From contig CM037838.1 of assembly GCA_021234535.1 (NCBI GenBank), positions 31,845,969 to 31,909,968 of the forward strand: DNA of 64,000 nucleotides, given 5' to 3'. This stretch comes from Stichopus chloronotus. Lineage: Eukaryota; Echinodermata; Holothuroidea; Aspidochirotida; Stichopodidae. The translations under genes and the position numbers were made by a program. Every line of letters starts with the position of its first letter. Positions within the stretch are counted from its first letter, which is position 1. Positions 1 through 13,417 of this stretch are shown here, in pieces. Below the pieces are notes generated by a model. It was not told the DNA's origin, ran no database searches, and worked only from the letters and a program-made list of their open reading frames with translations.

Positions 1-2026
1 CACATGGTCAATTAAACATCGATTGCGCACAGTAGGTCAGTTGTGTCAATCCAATGTCTAGACTTTCTTGGGTGTATATGTCATGTGAGCCAACCTCAAA
101 CTCAGGTGAATAGACATTAGAACGGAAATGAATAGACTGAACAGCCTCAACTGAATAGGATCAGCAGGCATCTATTCAAGTCAGTTTGAGTTTGGCTTAC
201 ATGAAGTATATACCCTTTCTTTATCTGCATAGTAGGGGGTATTAAGTGTCATGTCGTGTCATCGAACATGGAAGAGAGTCTGTTTCCTATTTTACCACAA
301 TCCTAATGCTTTTCCTTCATAATTTACATTACTGTACATCTGCATATGTTCTTTGAAAGTGAGTCATCGACACACTAGGGAATGTCACTCACAGCATGAA
401 TCATTAGAACTTTATGACAGGACTGCATATGTTAGTTGCGTAGCCTATGCAACTAGGTTGTACTAGCATTGAATATAGCATAACATGCTATGCTGGGACC
501 CAATTAGATCTGTACTGACAGTTTTTGGAATAAATCCTGCAATTGAAAACTGCAGTTCTTTGGGTATAGTGCTGCATTGTCTCTGCTATGTCTCCAGGAT
601 GTTGCAGAAATTGAAAACCAATGCCAAACAGCTGTAATGTATTAAGTACCAACTATCATACTAGATAATGACTGTAGTTTTGATGTTTATTGTTGTGGTA
701 ACCATTTCGTCCCTGTCTGCAAAAACTCTAACCTTCTGTTGCTGAATTTATTGTAAACACCGCCGTTGTCAAACCTTCTTGTCAGTTTGTGTAGGAAACA
801 TCAACAGCTTGTATCAGATAGTTTCAAGAGAAATCAAAAGCTTGACGTGATTGCATGTGTCCTGAGAAATTAGAAGGATAAGATTGTGTTTGATCTTAAC
901 TTTTTATTTATTTTTAAATGTAAACACACAATTCTACATGGATGGACTATATGTCTTTCAATGAATGAAAATGACAGTGATTTTTTTTTTTTTAAAAACA
1001 ACAGAATCGGCATAAAAAGGGTAAAAACCAGAAATCATGATTGAAATTTACTGTTTTTTTTTTCTATATGAGTGCCTATATAATGAATATGCAACAGCAT
1101 AGGTTCTCACTGGTGTATCAAAAACATACTTCTGAAGCTAGTCGTCACTAGTTGGTATGGAGAATTGTGTTATTTGGTGAAAGGAAGCTCTGTATTTACA
1201 AATAACCTTTAACTTGATCACATCATCTTGGCATCAGTGATCCTGAATTGTTTTGACTAATTGAATATTCAATGCTAACATACTTCCCATTGGCTTGTTC
1301 AAAGAAGTACACAGTTGATGTGAATGAAAATGTCCTCTTCATCATCATATTGTATACTTTTTATCGTTATGTTAGAAGAATCTGAAATCAGGTGGCAGGA
1401 TTAACCACCTGAAACCTATTTATTTTCACAAATTGTCTGTATGATGCAGTTAAAAGCCTAGGCATGCAGTCACGTTAAAGTTGGTCGTGTGAAAGGAAAT
1501 CCTGGTATGAATAAGTATTAGTTCCTTGATGGCATTGATGCATGAGATACATTAACAATTGACAGTCACAGTGGCAAAATAGTTCTTGATACTACTGCCA
1601 AATCTTTTATCTGTTATGTGAAAGGTAAATGTAAGTGTCTGACATAACAGAAAGATTGTGAAAAAAAAATGACCATGTATTAGATTTCATCAACAAAACA
1701 AAATGACAATGGCTCAATGAAAGTTATCTCGGTAGGTAGCCTTCAGTCGCAAATTCACATGAAAAAGAATGAGCTTTCCTTTAGCTTGTTTGAGGGTAAA
1801 CATAGTAAGATTATTTTAAAGACCTTTACCAGTGTGGATTATTGCTGCTTTCACAATGACAAGTGGTATATGTTTCTGTAGATATTAATACCTGAACAGT
1901 GGAATAATAGACTATTTAACAGTAGCTAAAGTAACTAAGTAATTAAGTTTTCCCGGGTTTATTGGAGTACTATTTATACACAATCAGTCAAAGTTATCAG
2001 ACGTATCTTTACTTCTTCTTTTGTAG
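1..2026. other. Non-coding stretch
   Basis: AT-rich sequence with no credible exon apart from the P1 repeat at 845-1460. The GT-AG exon candidate begins at 2027. Confidence 0.6.
845..1460 (+). repeat. Dispersed repeat, copy 1 of pair P1
   Basis: It shares long collinear similarity with 31033-31525, including ATAATGAATATGCAACAG, GTATCAAAAACATACT, ATTTACAAATAACCT and ACTTCCCATTGGCTTG. It is in the same orientation. No coding potential is seen. Confidence 0.7.
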
Positions 2027-2104
2027 AAACTGCGTTTGTCCAAAAGCTGGAAATTCTCTCTGACATGAGCCATGGCCAAGATGCCCTATGTCAAGAACGA
2101 AGTG
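2027..2104 (+). CDS. Possible first coding exon, unknown gene
   Basis: Acceptor TTCTTCTTTTGTAG ends at 2026 and a GTAAGG donor begins at 2105. An ATG at 2072 in a strong Kozak context (GCCATGG) opens MAKMPYVKNEV in phase 0 at the donor. Another frame is open across the whole exon (TAFVQKLEILSDMSHG...) and leaves in phase 1. I see no matching downstream exon and do not recognise the protein. It may be an untranslated or coding 5' exon of a gene whose other exons are not identified. Confidence 0.33.
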
Positions 2105-3599
2105 GTAAGGGTTAAACAACTTGAGGAGAGCTTTTTTGTGAGGAATTCTACCATCTTGTCTCTGAATGGCATTACAGAGATTTCAAAACAAGGGAAAGTC
2201 ATTCCAGAAACTTCTGCAATTGGAATGATTTGTTAGGATTGGTCAAACCTCGCAAACTGGTGAATTACTGATATTACAACTACATACATCACTAAGGGGT
2301 AATTTGAATGACTGGAAATGTAGTCATTTAGTTCATTTCTTTTGTATGCAAATGTACTCAAACATCTGTGATATCAAATTATTCTATCCTTACACTTTAA
2401 GCTTTAGCTGACTTTATAACATTCACTTTAGCTCTCTCCTGGAGGATTCTCACCATGCTCATGATGTCTGCAAATTTTTAGAATGAACATGGAAAGGTAC
2501 AGTACTGACTTTGCTTAACTCCCGTTGAAATTCAAAATCCCTAATTTCCACAAAGTTAGCCGCCTTCTGTCAAATTCCGTAGATCTTGAACAAAATGTAT
2601 CGAAATTAGACGATTGAACTTTTTCAATGATGTAGTCTTCTCGCGGCTTCAAGACGTTTTTCAAGGATACTCGAAACCAACTTGTGGTTTTCATAATTGC
2701 TGAAAGGAGATGAATATTGTTTCCAACAACAGAGTTAGGTTTCCCACAACTGTTGATTTCAAGTGGCATAAAGCAAGGCAGTACATAACTGCCACTCAGT
2801 CACATAAACGCTTTCAAACCATAATTAAGGCATACAAATGCTAAAATTTTACGTTACGTGTGTCAGTAGTATAGAATCTACATACATCAAGCAGTTTCTT
2901 CAGAAAATATTGAGTGCATTTTTCTTGTCTTACTCTATGCACGGTTAAAAATGTTACAAAATGTGCAGGCAGAGATTGAAGGTTGTATTTTTATCAAAAA
3001 GAAACAACTCTCAAGGATTTGTGAGAATTTAATATTCATTCAAGTTCAAATGTACATTGAACATTGAATATAACATACTCCTCCATATGCAAAGATGTTG
3101 TCAGCGGGACATTCAACACAGCTTGCAACATACCATTACTTTGTGAAGCTGGCCTACGGAAAAGAAGAAAAACACCCCACTAGACAAAAATGGTTTGAGC
3201 TTGAGTAAAAGCATGCAAAGCAGAAACTTTCCTGCCTGGCTGCCAAGAACGTTTGCTGGACAGTTGCAGTTTGCAATGGTTGTCTGAATGTTGTAAAAGT
3301 GAATAATTTGTCAGCAGTACCTGCCGATGGGCGTCAATGAGAATTGTCATGTCTTACTGTCCATAACATACAAAGAGTGAAAAATATCTGTGTTAAATAA
3401 GAAAGTTTATGGTGGAAATACCATAATACGGCAGGATTTGTGGCCACGTTTAACTCAGTAACGTAGTTATAGCTCCATGGCAGGACTGCGTGGCTGACAT
3501 TGAAGAACATAACAGGCTATGTTCTAGATTTAGTAGTTTAACAAAGTAAAAATACCTTTGGTCATGGCCGCTGCAGCATCCATAAAAATTTCAGCTACT

Positions 3600-4385
3600 C
3601 TTCATACTTGGTATGCAGGTTTGCCATATTGATAGGGAAGACCATACCGGGAAAGGGTCATACCGGGTCACCAGAGGTCAAATAGTGAAATCTTTTTGCA
3701 TGCAATATCCCCAGTTAGAAATGATGGATACTCCTTATACATGGTATGTAGGCTTGTCATATAAAGAGGAAGGGTTTTTGATTCCTTGCGGAAGGTAGAA
3801 GCAATCTATGCGATGGTGTGCAAGTGTGTGTATGTGACACTTCTTGTAAACACGATATGTCCAGTAGGGTATTAACTGTGACTGATGTCATACTTGGGTG
3901 TGTGGGTTGGTCATAGTAGTTAGATAATCCCTGGTGTTTTTGGTGAAGGTCAAAGGTCATTTGAGGTCATCAGAGGTCAAACTGTAAAAACCTTGTAAAC
4001 ACAATATCTCCAGAAGGGTAACTGACTGATGTCATACTTGGTGTGTGGATTGTATATACTTAGTAGAATACTCTTTTTGATTTTGGTGGAAGTCAAAGGT
4101 CATTCCAGGTCAATTTTGAGGAAAATTTTTAATTTACAGCCCCCTGATGGCCAGAAAGAAGCAATTTCTGAGTGCTTTCAGCTGCATATACACAGCCAAG
4201 AAATAGGGATCTATTGTCTGAAATTTCTCAATAAATAAAAAAAATCTTTGAAAATTGTAACAAGAAAACTTGATAGACCTCAAACTTTGCTTGTGGACAC
4301 ATTGCACCCTATATGGAGTGCAACACCCTCCTATTTTTTAGTGAATGTCAAAAGTTGTTTGGGGTTACTAAAGGTCAAGATATGC
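3600..4385 (+). repeat. Tandem-array element (head, GT tract, ~145-bp units), copy A
   Basis: Diverged units run from about 3600. A head with TTGATTCCTTGCGGAAGG lies at 3779-3796, followed by ATGCGATGGTG, a short GT tract and two further units. The unit at 3947-3979 has four perfect AGGTCA half-sites with gaps of 1, 4 and 4. A more diverged unit continues to about 4385. Confidence 0.7.
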
Positions 4386-4389
4386 TGCA

Positions 4390-7300
4390 TGCCATGTCAT
4401 AAGAATAGTAACCCACATGAGTGACATGACTCTTGCATTTTTCAAATTCACTGCATTTTTTAAACTCCAAATAGTTTATTGCAAAGCTGTTTTGGTTGAC
4501 ATTGATTTTCATCAAAACTTGCTTTCTTGTGGTCTATCACATGCAACAGATTTTCAGTCTTCCACCTCTCATTACTTCAAATGTCCTTTAACCTCTGCCA
4601 AAATGAAGAGGTTCTTGTACTTAGTGTAAGGCATTTCAACCTATGGTATGAGATCTTCCCTTCTTGAAATATGACAGGCACAAGGTTTCCAGTGTTCTTC
4701 CAGTGTTTCACCTCAGGTGATGACCTCAAACCTTTGCACCAAAAGTAAACCTTTGATTCTTAGCTTAAGAGTTATATTTGACAAACAAGCTTCTTAAAGA
4801 AACTGTAATGAGTACATCGAAACTACAATGCATTTTGCATTCGTTTTTTTCTTTGTAAATAGCATCCATTCGTATCTTCACAATCATCTCCAATGTGTAT
4901 GGTAACTCTGCCTACATGATGAGGCCTTCAAAGTTTATTACAGAGTTCATAGACCATGTTTTTCAAAATAGGAAACCCAGCTTGAGAAAAAGAGTAAGCA
5001 CATGTCTACAACATTCAATGAGTGGCAAGTAATCGGTCCGGTCACAGTCACATACAGTGTAGGCTGGTGGCCTGCGGGAGACCGTGATTGGACAGTACAC
5101 GTCCTGTTTTCCATGATGCTTTTAATCTTATCTTGCAGAGACTCAGACTAGCTGTGCGATGCCAGTCATACATTACTTTGATACAATTCCTGCATTCAGT
5201 AGCACGCCAGCCCAGCTATTTGGAAAAAAAAAAAGCCAGGTGTAGATGTTTTTGACGTAAATGCTGAAGGTCACCAAAACTGTACATTCAGCAGTGCATG
5301 TCTAAGTTTGTTCATTGAATAGACGTTACCCAATTGCGCATTTTGATAGGCTCTAACTTCAGCAGTTATCTTGATATTCGATATATTTTGTATAAATACA
5401 CCTACATAATACTGGAGCTTGTGGAATTAATTGGATTATTGAGTTCCACCGCCAAACATCATAGGGAAATTGTATTTTGAATTTTACCAACATTTTCACC
5501 TGGTTCAACTTGCTAGACTGAACGAAACTAGACATAGCTTCTCTCTTGCCACTGTTCATAGGCCTACTTCTACCCTATGTACCATATTTCCACATTTTCA
5601 CCCACAAAATCGAAATATAGTCTCAGTAATAATCAACAGAATAAGGAAGGGCTTTGTGGCTATGAGTTGTGGAAACTCTTCACAGCTTTAAAATATTTTC
5701 AATTTTTGTGAAGAATGAAAATGGAGTACTAATGGTTAAGGTTTATAGTCCCAATAAACTCACATTGTTACTGCACAGCTGTATAATGATATGCAAGTTT
5801 TCCCAACATTGCCAGTTCTCAGTGAATCCACTCTCCATATTTTCTTAATTGATGATATAATAAGTTAGATCTCCACATGTAGGGATATAGCATTAAGGTG
5901 TCGCTCATCGTATGTCCAACAGCAGCAAACAAGCCAGGTTTACAAACTAAGACTTAATTACAGTTTGGTGTTTCCCCAAACTTCTGCCACAGTCACAAAT
6001 GAACAAGAGGAGAAGACCAAGCTTTTACTGCAACTCATAGTCTTGATTACTTCTGTGGTTTTGATATCAATGAATTTTGTTGAATCCTTGTTCAGATTCA
6101 TTGTATTTTCGTTGACAAACTTAACCACATCAGTCAAAAAGTTTTTAACGAAAAAAAAAAGGGTTGACATGGATTTTAACTGTGAAATGACGATTTTCAC
6201 TGACATTCACATATCATTGAAAATTGTTCAATGGTATTTAATCGAAATCAGTACTGTAACCCCTTATCTGAAATGAGGGAAAATATCAGAAAGATGATCA
6301 TAATAAACATGATGTAAGAGTATTTGTTAGAAATGCTCCTGTTGATGAAAGTGACTGTCATTAACAGCATATTACGCACACACACACACACACACACACA
6401 CAACTTTGTTTTCCATTCATTCCAAGGACCTCATTGTGCTTTCTTTTCTTTTTCCTTCCTCGGCCCTAACCTTAACAATAGACTCTCTATTGTTAATCTT
6501 GAGAGGACGGGAGAAATCTATTGAATTTTCTACAGAGAACCTAAAATCTATTGTTTCGGTTCTCGATCCCACCCAAAAACAAGGGCACGCATACACACAC
6601 ACACATGCACACAAACACACACAAAAAAGAAAAAATCCTTTGAAGGAGGAAAGACAGTTTCTAAAAAAGACTATCAATATTTTCTGAATAATTCTGGTAC
6701 AGATGTGTCAAAAATGTGCATTCTGGAAAGATTGTGAATATTGACTGCATTACACTAATCTCTCCATTGACTGCAGAGTGGGTTTGTCAAATTTAAGTTC
6801 CCTTTATATCTGCAGACATAATTTTAAGTATGTTGTGTACTTGTGGACAAACGGTGTATGTAACAGTCTCTTCTCATCTACAGTTTATGTGCTACTGTAG
6901 TTATCAGTCAGTCATTAACAACTTTAGTTGAACCAGTGCTCATCACACTGACAGTCTATATGATGCAGGTTTTTATAAGAGTTTCTGTGAAATATTGATC
7001 CAGCAATGACATCGGTTTTTGTTATCTCTGTAGGCTGGATATTTATAGCTGCTTAGTTCATTATAAGACTGATGATCACAACACAGCTCAGTGTGGGATG
7101 TATATCATCCTTTTAAGTTGGATCTTGCTTCACTTCTCTGAGCATTTGGAAATACTTGAAGGGTGAATGATCGTATTCTTCTTCAAATGTCTTAAATTGC
7201 AATGAGCATATTTCACTTTTGTTAAAGTACTATGCAGTGTCTTAAGGTAATGAGCCATGTATTATTTTTTCAGCAATTCAAGTGCATTTTATGTATTAAG

Positions 7301-8730
7301 ACAATAACAATTCAAGAGCATCTTCAATGAAATAATACTTATTCTCTGCAGGCACTTTAAACCCCTACAAATATCTTGTTCACACAGTAGAGCAGTATAC
7401 TACTATGTGAAGGACAGCTCTGGTCAAGAAAGATTAACAGTTGCCTCATGGTTACAATATGTCATGTAACACTTGCAATTTTCTGGTATCTTTGCTCTTC
7501 GAGCTGAAGTGCATTCATCTTAATGCCAATGTAAATCAACTTTTGGGTTTATTGTGGATATAGCTGACAATGTCACAACAATATTATAATGTTTTGTAGC
7601 AGTCAACATCATAAATAATGCAAATGACGTTCAATTAGTTTGTCTGTGATGATGCCACAGATTTCCCATACTTCAGTGCACCACTGTTAAGTACAGTAGG
7701 ACTTGATTAAAAAATCAGTTACTTCCAATGAGAACATACAATCCAGATAGGTTGTCATCAGTAAGGAGAAACGAAAGTTTCCCTAATTTTGTAAAATTTC
7801 AGTCCATTCAACTGGTAAATCCTATTAAGTGAGAGGAAGTAATGAAGTGTAATTGTCTCTGAAATTTTCAGTATTCTGTTGTTTTTTTTATTGTTTCTTT
7901 GTCTTTGTTTTTCACAAGTGTGGAGTTCATGTCTAATTACACTTTTGTCATGGTCTCTTTAAAATTCTCTTCTAACCCACGAGGGAATGCAAACTTATGA
8001 AAATTAAGCATTATATCAAAATAAACTTTTAGAGAGATGTTAAATGAAGTCACAGAAGAAAAGATGCCTTAGTCGTAAATTATGTTAGTGTTTCATTTTC
8101 TCTAATGTCTTTCAAAAGGTAACATGCTGCATCATCAATTGTTGCCTGTAAGGTAAATATCATTAAGATGTTTTTAACTTCACATGCTTTGATTCAGTTC
8201 TCAGTGGTCTTTGTAATGAAACGTATTTCAGGATAACAGAGCATTTTACTGAAGTGAATAAATTTATGTATTCTGATGTTGTTTACACTAGTATAACCTG
8301 CAGCTGATGGGATGTTGTAGTAAGTATTAAACTGAAAATAGAAGCCTCTAAATCATGATCAGTTGTTACATAGAACTATGTCGTGAGAAAGGTATGTAAC
8401 ACGTCTTTCCTTAATTCTAATTATGTGTAAATGAAACATACATACAAAGTGTGCTAATCCTGTTTCCTGCCAACATGTATTACTTATCAGCCATTAAATT
8501 GTGAGCTGAACAGTTTCCATTTGTGTGTGCTTTTCTTCAATTGAAATTGTTCATTTTAAATAACAACAAATGTATAAAATGCAAGTCAAAAGGAACTATT
8601 TGGACCACTGACCAAAACTTCTTTAATACCATAAACAGATCACTAACAAGGAATGATTATGACAAATCATTAAGATGACTGTCTGTAGGATGCTGTCAGC
8701 TCTGTTCAAAATTAATTAAAGGAAAGAGGT
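4390..8730. other. Non-coding stretch
   Basis: AT-rich, with CA tracts near 6.4-6.6 kb. Short open frames on both strands (for example 5958-6276) have no recognisable motif. A fragment at 4810-4840 resembles the tail of array copy C. Confidence 0.5.
6375..6625 (+). repeat. Two CA microsatellites
   Basis: (CA)n at 6375-6402 and an interrupted CA tract at about 6592-6625. The several open frames crossing them are not genes. Confidence 0.9.
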
Positions 8731-8734
8731 ATTT

Positions 8735-9060
8735 TGCAGTATTTAACAAAAGATGGACCCTAGGGTCCACCTTGAGATTGGAACCCAAACTTCCTGAACA
8801 TCCTGAAGGTGCCACCTGAGTATCTATAGGACAAAGCACTAACATTGTCAAAGAATAGAAGCAGAAACATCCTGCAGAGTTCCATAAAATGGACCATAGG
8901 ATTCATATGAGACTTTGGACCAAAAATTCATGAACAAAATGAAGGTACCACTGACAATGTATCTTGATGACTAACCATTTAGAATGTACATGGCAATGTA
9001 TGTAGAAGGAAAAGCATTTTTCAGAATTTTGTAAAATGGCTGGATATGGCACTCTCCATG
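8735..9060 (+). repeat. Decayed ~145-bp tandem repeat
   Basis: GCAGTATTTAACAAAAGATGG (8736 region), GCAGAGTTCCATAAAATGG (8873) and CAGAATTTTGTAAAATGGC (9031) start three related units. AACATCCTGAAGGTGCCAC and AACAAAATGAAGGTACCAC occupy the same place in units 1 and 2. Confidence 0.5.
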
Positions 9061-10629
9061 TATATGTAACTGAGTTGCATGTATTAACCAGCCTTGAAAG
9101 AGATATCTCGTGTCTGTCTCTGAAAAATGGTTACACATGGTTGAGATAATGTTGTAAGAATCCTACTAAGGAACTATGCATCCTCTGTCATTTGTTTGGC
9201 CCTCACTTTTTTCATTGTGTTCCATCCCTAAGGCCCACTCCTAGAACCAGTTATCAGGGACAAACTGTCATGCGGGTGGCAGGGGCTCAAGGCTCAGTAC
9301 TTATGTTTTAGCCATAGAATTATGGGAATACTAAGCAGAGTGCCACCATTAGTTGGTGAGAACCAAACCAGTGACTTCTTTGGATAAAAATGCTGGCTAG
9401 ATTGCCAGAAACAGTCTCCCCAGGCTGCACAGTCACCCTTTGCAATTTTGTGATGTCCCTTAAAAACCTGTTGCTTAAGATCATGGCTCCATTTCCCTTA
9501 CCAGGCAGTCCTTAAAAGAGTAAAATGGATAGTTTCCTTTTACAAATACAGTTTTATTACTCAGCAAAACAATATTTTTTACCCACTTTTGGAGTGGTCA
9601 AGTCCTCCCCCTCCTTGGATCCACCAGCCTGGCATTGGTAGATTTTCGTCAGTCCGATTTACCAGAGATTGTCACAGAACATTTATACTCGGCGACTAAT
9701 TATGGTGTGACTGCCAAAAGTTAAAAAAAAAAAAGCAATATCAGAACAGACAACTATAAGTCAAATGTTTGCTTTTTCTTTGCAACAAAAGACCTGTAAT
9801 AAGTTGAATACATCAGCAAATTGAAAGAATTGCATTGTGTTATTTGGCCTGGTGTTGATTTAATATAGTAATTTTAAAGTGAAAAATGACACCGATTCGT
9901 CTATTCTAACTTCTGCATGGCTCTGACATTAACTCCACACATTAACTTAACATTGGCTTTTTTTTCATCACTAGGACAACACTATAAACAAAGAGAATAA
10001 ATTCATAACATCATATCAAAGTGAAACTTTTTTTTTGTATCAAGGGTGTCATGAAATTTTGTCTGAAAATGCATAATATAGCTCAATGTCGTTATCTTTA
10101 CCCCACTAGCATGATCAGTTCAACTTGCTGGGAAATGGTTGTTCTTTCAATTAACACCAATAATCTTTTGAAAGTGTTTGGTAAAAATCTTCGAAATAAC
10201 ACTGTTTACCGGCAGAGAGTGCATGTCCGTGTACCACAACCTATAATATCGTCACATCACTCAGACAAATCTTACGGCAGTAGTACTTGCAAACTTGCAA
10301 GTCCCCAATGAAAAGACCTTACGTTCTTTGCACTCTTCATGCCACTTGTACTCTTTCCATTGTATTTCTCCAACACAAAGCTTCACATATTTGGGAGCCC
10401 TCTGAGCGCCATGATTTCCCATGAAAAAAAGTCAACTTTCCTGGACAAGAACATAAACTCTACCCGCGCTTAGCTGTGTACTGTATGTATGTTTGTATTA
10501 CATTTACACGCTTGTTTTTATTTTCTTGCCACTGAGACGCTTTATTCGCCAACAATGTTAAATCCCACGTGACCACCTCATCCTTTATCCGCCCCACCGT
10601 ATCTCTAACGTGAGGTAGTCCAGGCGTCA

Positions 10630-10800
10630 GTCTGACAAGTTTTCAGTCCGACAAGTTTTCAGTCGGAAAATGAAATAGGCCCACACGTTTTTAATCCGAC
10701 AAGTTTTCGGCCCGGCAAGTTTTCAGGTGGCTTAATATGAAATACACGTTTTCAGTCCAAAAATGAAAGACACATCTTCAGTTTGAAAATAAATTGTATG
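10630..10800 (+). repeat. 16-bp degenerate minisatellite
   Basis: Copies of GACAAGTTTTCAGTCC at about 16-bp spacing decay into longer spaced GTTTTCAGTC motifs. No gene is seen here. Confidence 0.7.
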
Positions 10801-10944
10801 AGGTCGCTGACCTTTGACTTAACTGTCAATGATTTGTTTTGTAAATCTTTCATGATACACAGGACGCTTTAGATGACGTCACTTTACCATAAAATTTGGA
10901 ACGATATGAGAGGCACAGGGGATCACAGCAGTGTTGTAATTGAA

Positions 10945-11115
10945 TCACTAAAGTTTGAGTCGAGTCTCCCACTAGTTGAGTCAGAGTTGAGTCAGAGTCA
11001 CTAATCCAGTAATCATGTCAAGTCCAGTCATCAAACTGAACACAAGTCGAGTCCCCAACCACACTCGAGTAGAGTCGCTCAGTCTATTAGAGTCATCTCG
11101 AGTCACTTGAGCATA
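10945..11115. repeat. GAGTC-rich pentamer tract 1
   Basis: Many GAGTC/GACTC words (GAGTCGAGTC, GTTGAGTCAGAG) in irregular spacing. It resembles 17805-17985. Confidence 0.7.
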
Positions 11116-11363
11116 TTGACCTGCAATTGACCTATAATCCTAGATCAGACAAGCAAGTTATGTACACAATTGTTAAACCGGCTGAATTGGTCACCGCAGA
11201 TCCTGAAACTGTTTTGGAGCAAGAATTGTGCTTCCTCCTTTCATCCATATGTCAACAAGTATCGAAATAAGAGGAATTCTGCCATTACAGATTTTGTAAC
11301 CTTTTTACTCTGCACAGTTCACTTTCACTCTCCATGTCACTTAAATTAGTCATCTAGCCTTTT

Positions 11364-11705
11364 GGTTCCTTGCAGTCAGGTTGGCGTGTGTGTGTGCATC
11401 TGTGACACTTGCTTAGGTACGCTCTAACTCAATAGGGGAAAGTCAGATGAAAGTCAAACTTGGTATGTAGATTTGCCATATTGAGAAGGTGTGCCCTATT
11501 GATTTTGGTGGAGGTCAAAGGTCATCTGGGGGAACTGGGGGGGCAAAAGTCTGTTTTGCTTGGGTATGCTGTAACTCAATAGGGGAATGTCAGATGCAAG
11601 TCAAACTTGGTATGTAGGTTTGCCATATTGAGAAGGTGTGCCCTATTGATTTTGGTGGAGGTTAAAGGTCATCTGAGGGAACTGAGGGCAAAAGTTTGAA
11701 AAGCT
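11364..11705 (+). repeat. Tandem-array element, copy B
   Basis: A degenerate head (TTCCTTGCAGTCAGG) and a GT tract precede two units starting near 11421 and 11568 (period 147). They carry CTCAATAGGGGAA, CCATATTGAGAAGG and AGGTCAAAGGTCA (11514-11526). It is followed directly by the dispersed repeat at 11710. Confidence 0.68.
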
Positions 11706-11709
11706 TGTA

Positions 11710-12600
11710 ATGCTATGGATGCTCATATGTTCCATCAGTCCCCCTCCAGTGCATCATGGAAGCACTGCTTGAGTTAGCAGTTTCTTGATCAAATGTTAAA
11801 GCAGCAGTGCTGTTTGCAGTACTGTAGGTCATCACACCAGACAAGTTTTGGCTGGATCAGTTTTCCTCCTCGTGTCTGACTGCTTATGTGTGCATTCATG
11901 TGTCTTTTCAATTAGTGAGGTGGGTAGGTAACAATGAAAGAAAATAAGTCAGTTGGTGTTCTTACCAGTTGAAACTAGTATACCACAGGAGTTCCCTCCA
12001 GGGCATGCTATCAGTTTGGTGGAATTTAAAGGGGCATAGATGTGATAAACCTTATTGCAATTTGCAGAGCCCCTTCTTGAAATGAGAGATTCACAGCTGT
12101 TTGTGTTTTGTAAAATGAGTGGGATATTGCTGTATATTGCAGAAATCAACGTCTTCAATTCATTGCATTAATTAAAATGGCCTTTTCTGATATTTATGAA
12201 CACAGGTAAGTCATTTTACAGTATGTATATTTCAAGTACAAGGAACCATAGTTCCCATAGGCTGTTGTGGAATCATGCAAAATACTTCTTCTCTTACAAA
12301 TTGTGTGTAACACTGTTGATGGTTGGTCACATTAGTGCTATGGAAGTGGTTCCATGTGGGTGCATGTTTGTCATGTTTGGGGTCCAATGTCTGAAATGGG
12401 CCATTTTATAAAAACATGAAATATGTTTCTGTCTCTACAGATTTTATGTTACAGTGAGGGTTCATGATCAGAAATGGGCCAGATGGGCTATTGTACAAAA
12501 TAATGCAATAGGCTCCCTTTTCATAAATTACATTATACTGTCCATCTGTGCAAGGAACCAGAGTGCCCTTGGGCTCTTGTTCTTTCCTTTTTCAAGAATT
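11710..12600 (+). repeat. Dispersed repeat, copy 1 of pair P2
   Basis: It shares blocks with 42950-43655: CATCAGTCCCCCTCCAGTG, GCTTGAGTTAGCAGTTTC, AAATAAGTCAGTTGGTGTTC, AAAGGGGCATAGATG and CATCTGTGCAAGGAACCA. Same orientation; identity looks like roughly 80% by eye. Confidence 0.75.
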
Positions 12601-13374
12601 ACATTTCGTTTCTATTTTTGTGGCGAGGAATCTATTAGAAGCTCGTATATGTCACACCACCAGGTTTCAATAAACGTTTTCGTGTAGCAAACCTTTTCTG
12701 CAATTAAAAAAATATCATAATAAACAAAAAAAAAACATTAAGAACAAAGCCATTGTACAAACCGAGCGCTACACGCAAAAATGATTTCTTCTATTAAGTA
12801 CAAGTCAAAATGGACACTCTTTATTTGGTGAGCATAACCAAATTAATCCTACTTAAAATAAATGGTTTATTAATTACACCCAGAAAATGACTACAGCAAT
12901 CTGATGTAGATAAAATTTTGTAGTTGTTGAAGGAAGTAAAACATATATGCCTATTATGCTTGATTCCACTTTTGTTTAATGTTTTTATAAATGTTGTTTT
13001 CTCGATCTGTTCAGGAAAATGCGGAAAGTAAGAAAGATAATCATCTACATGCGGCTCTGATAATCACTATCACTAAAAACGACATTCTTCACTAAACAAC
13101 AATAACCCAACACACTGGTATACATTGTCCCCTGTAAATAGTAAAATTCGAAAATCTGTCCTTCCACAGTCATCAGTAACATGAATATTTATCAAGCAAT
13201 ACCCAAATATGCATATGTATCACCCCTCTTGCACAAAAAGGGGAAAATACACATCAAAGATGAACATCCTATGCACCCAATTAGCATTGAAACAACTGTA
13301 AAGCTACTGTCAATGTAATATTAACGTACATAATCTATGGCCTACACGCTGATTGATGTTTAGTTTAGTAGTTT
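12601..13374. other. Non-coding stretch
   Basis: AT-rich; I see nothing recognisable between the P2 repeat and the LINE 3' end. Confidence 0.5.
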
Positions 13375-13417
13375 AATTAAGTCCCCATCTAGGATCCTGG
13401 AAAAAAAAATACAAAGA

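Noticed and set aside
5958..6276. Overlapping open frames on both strands
   Set aside because: AT-rich, motif-free and mutually antisense; chance frames.
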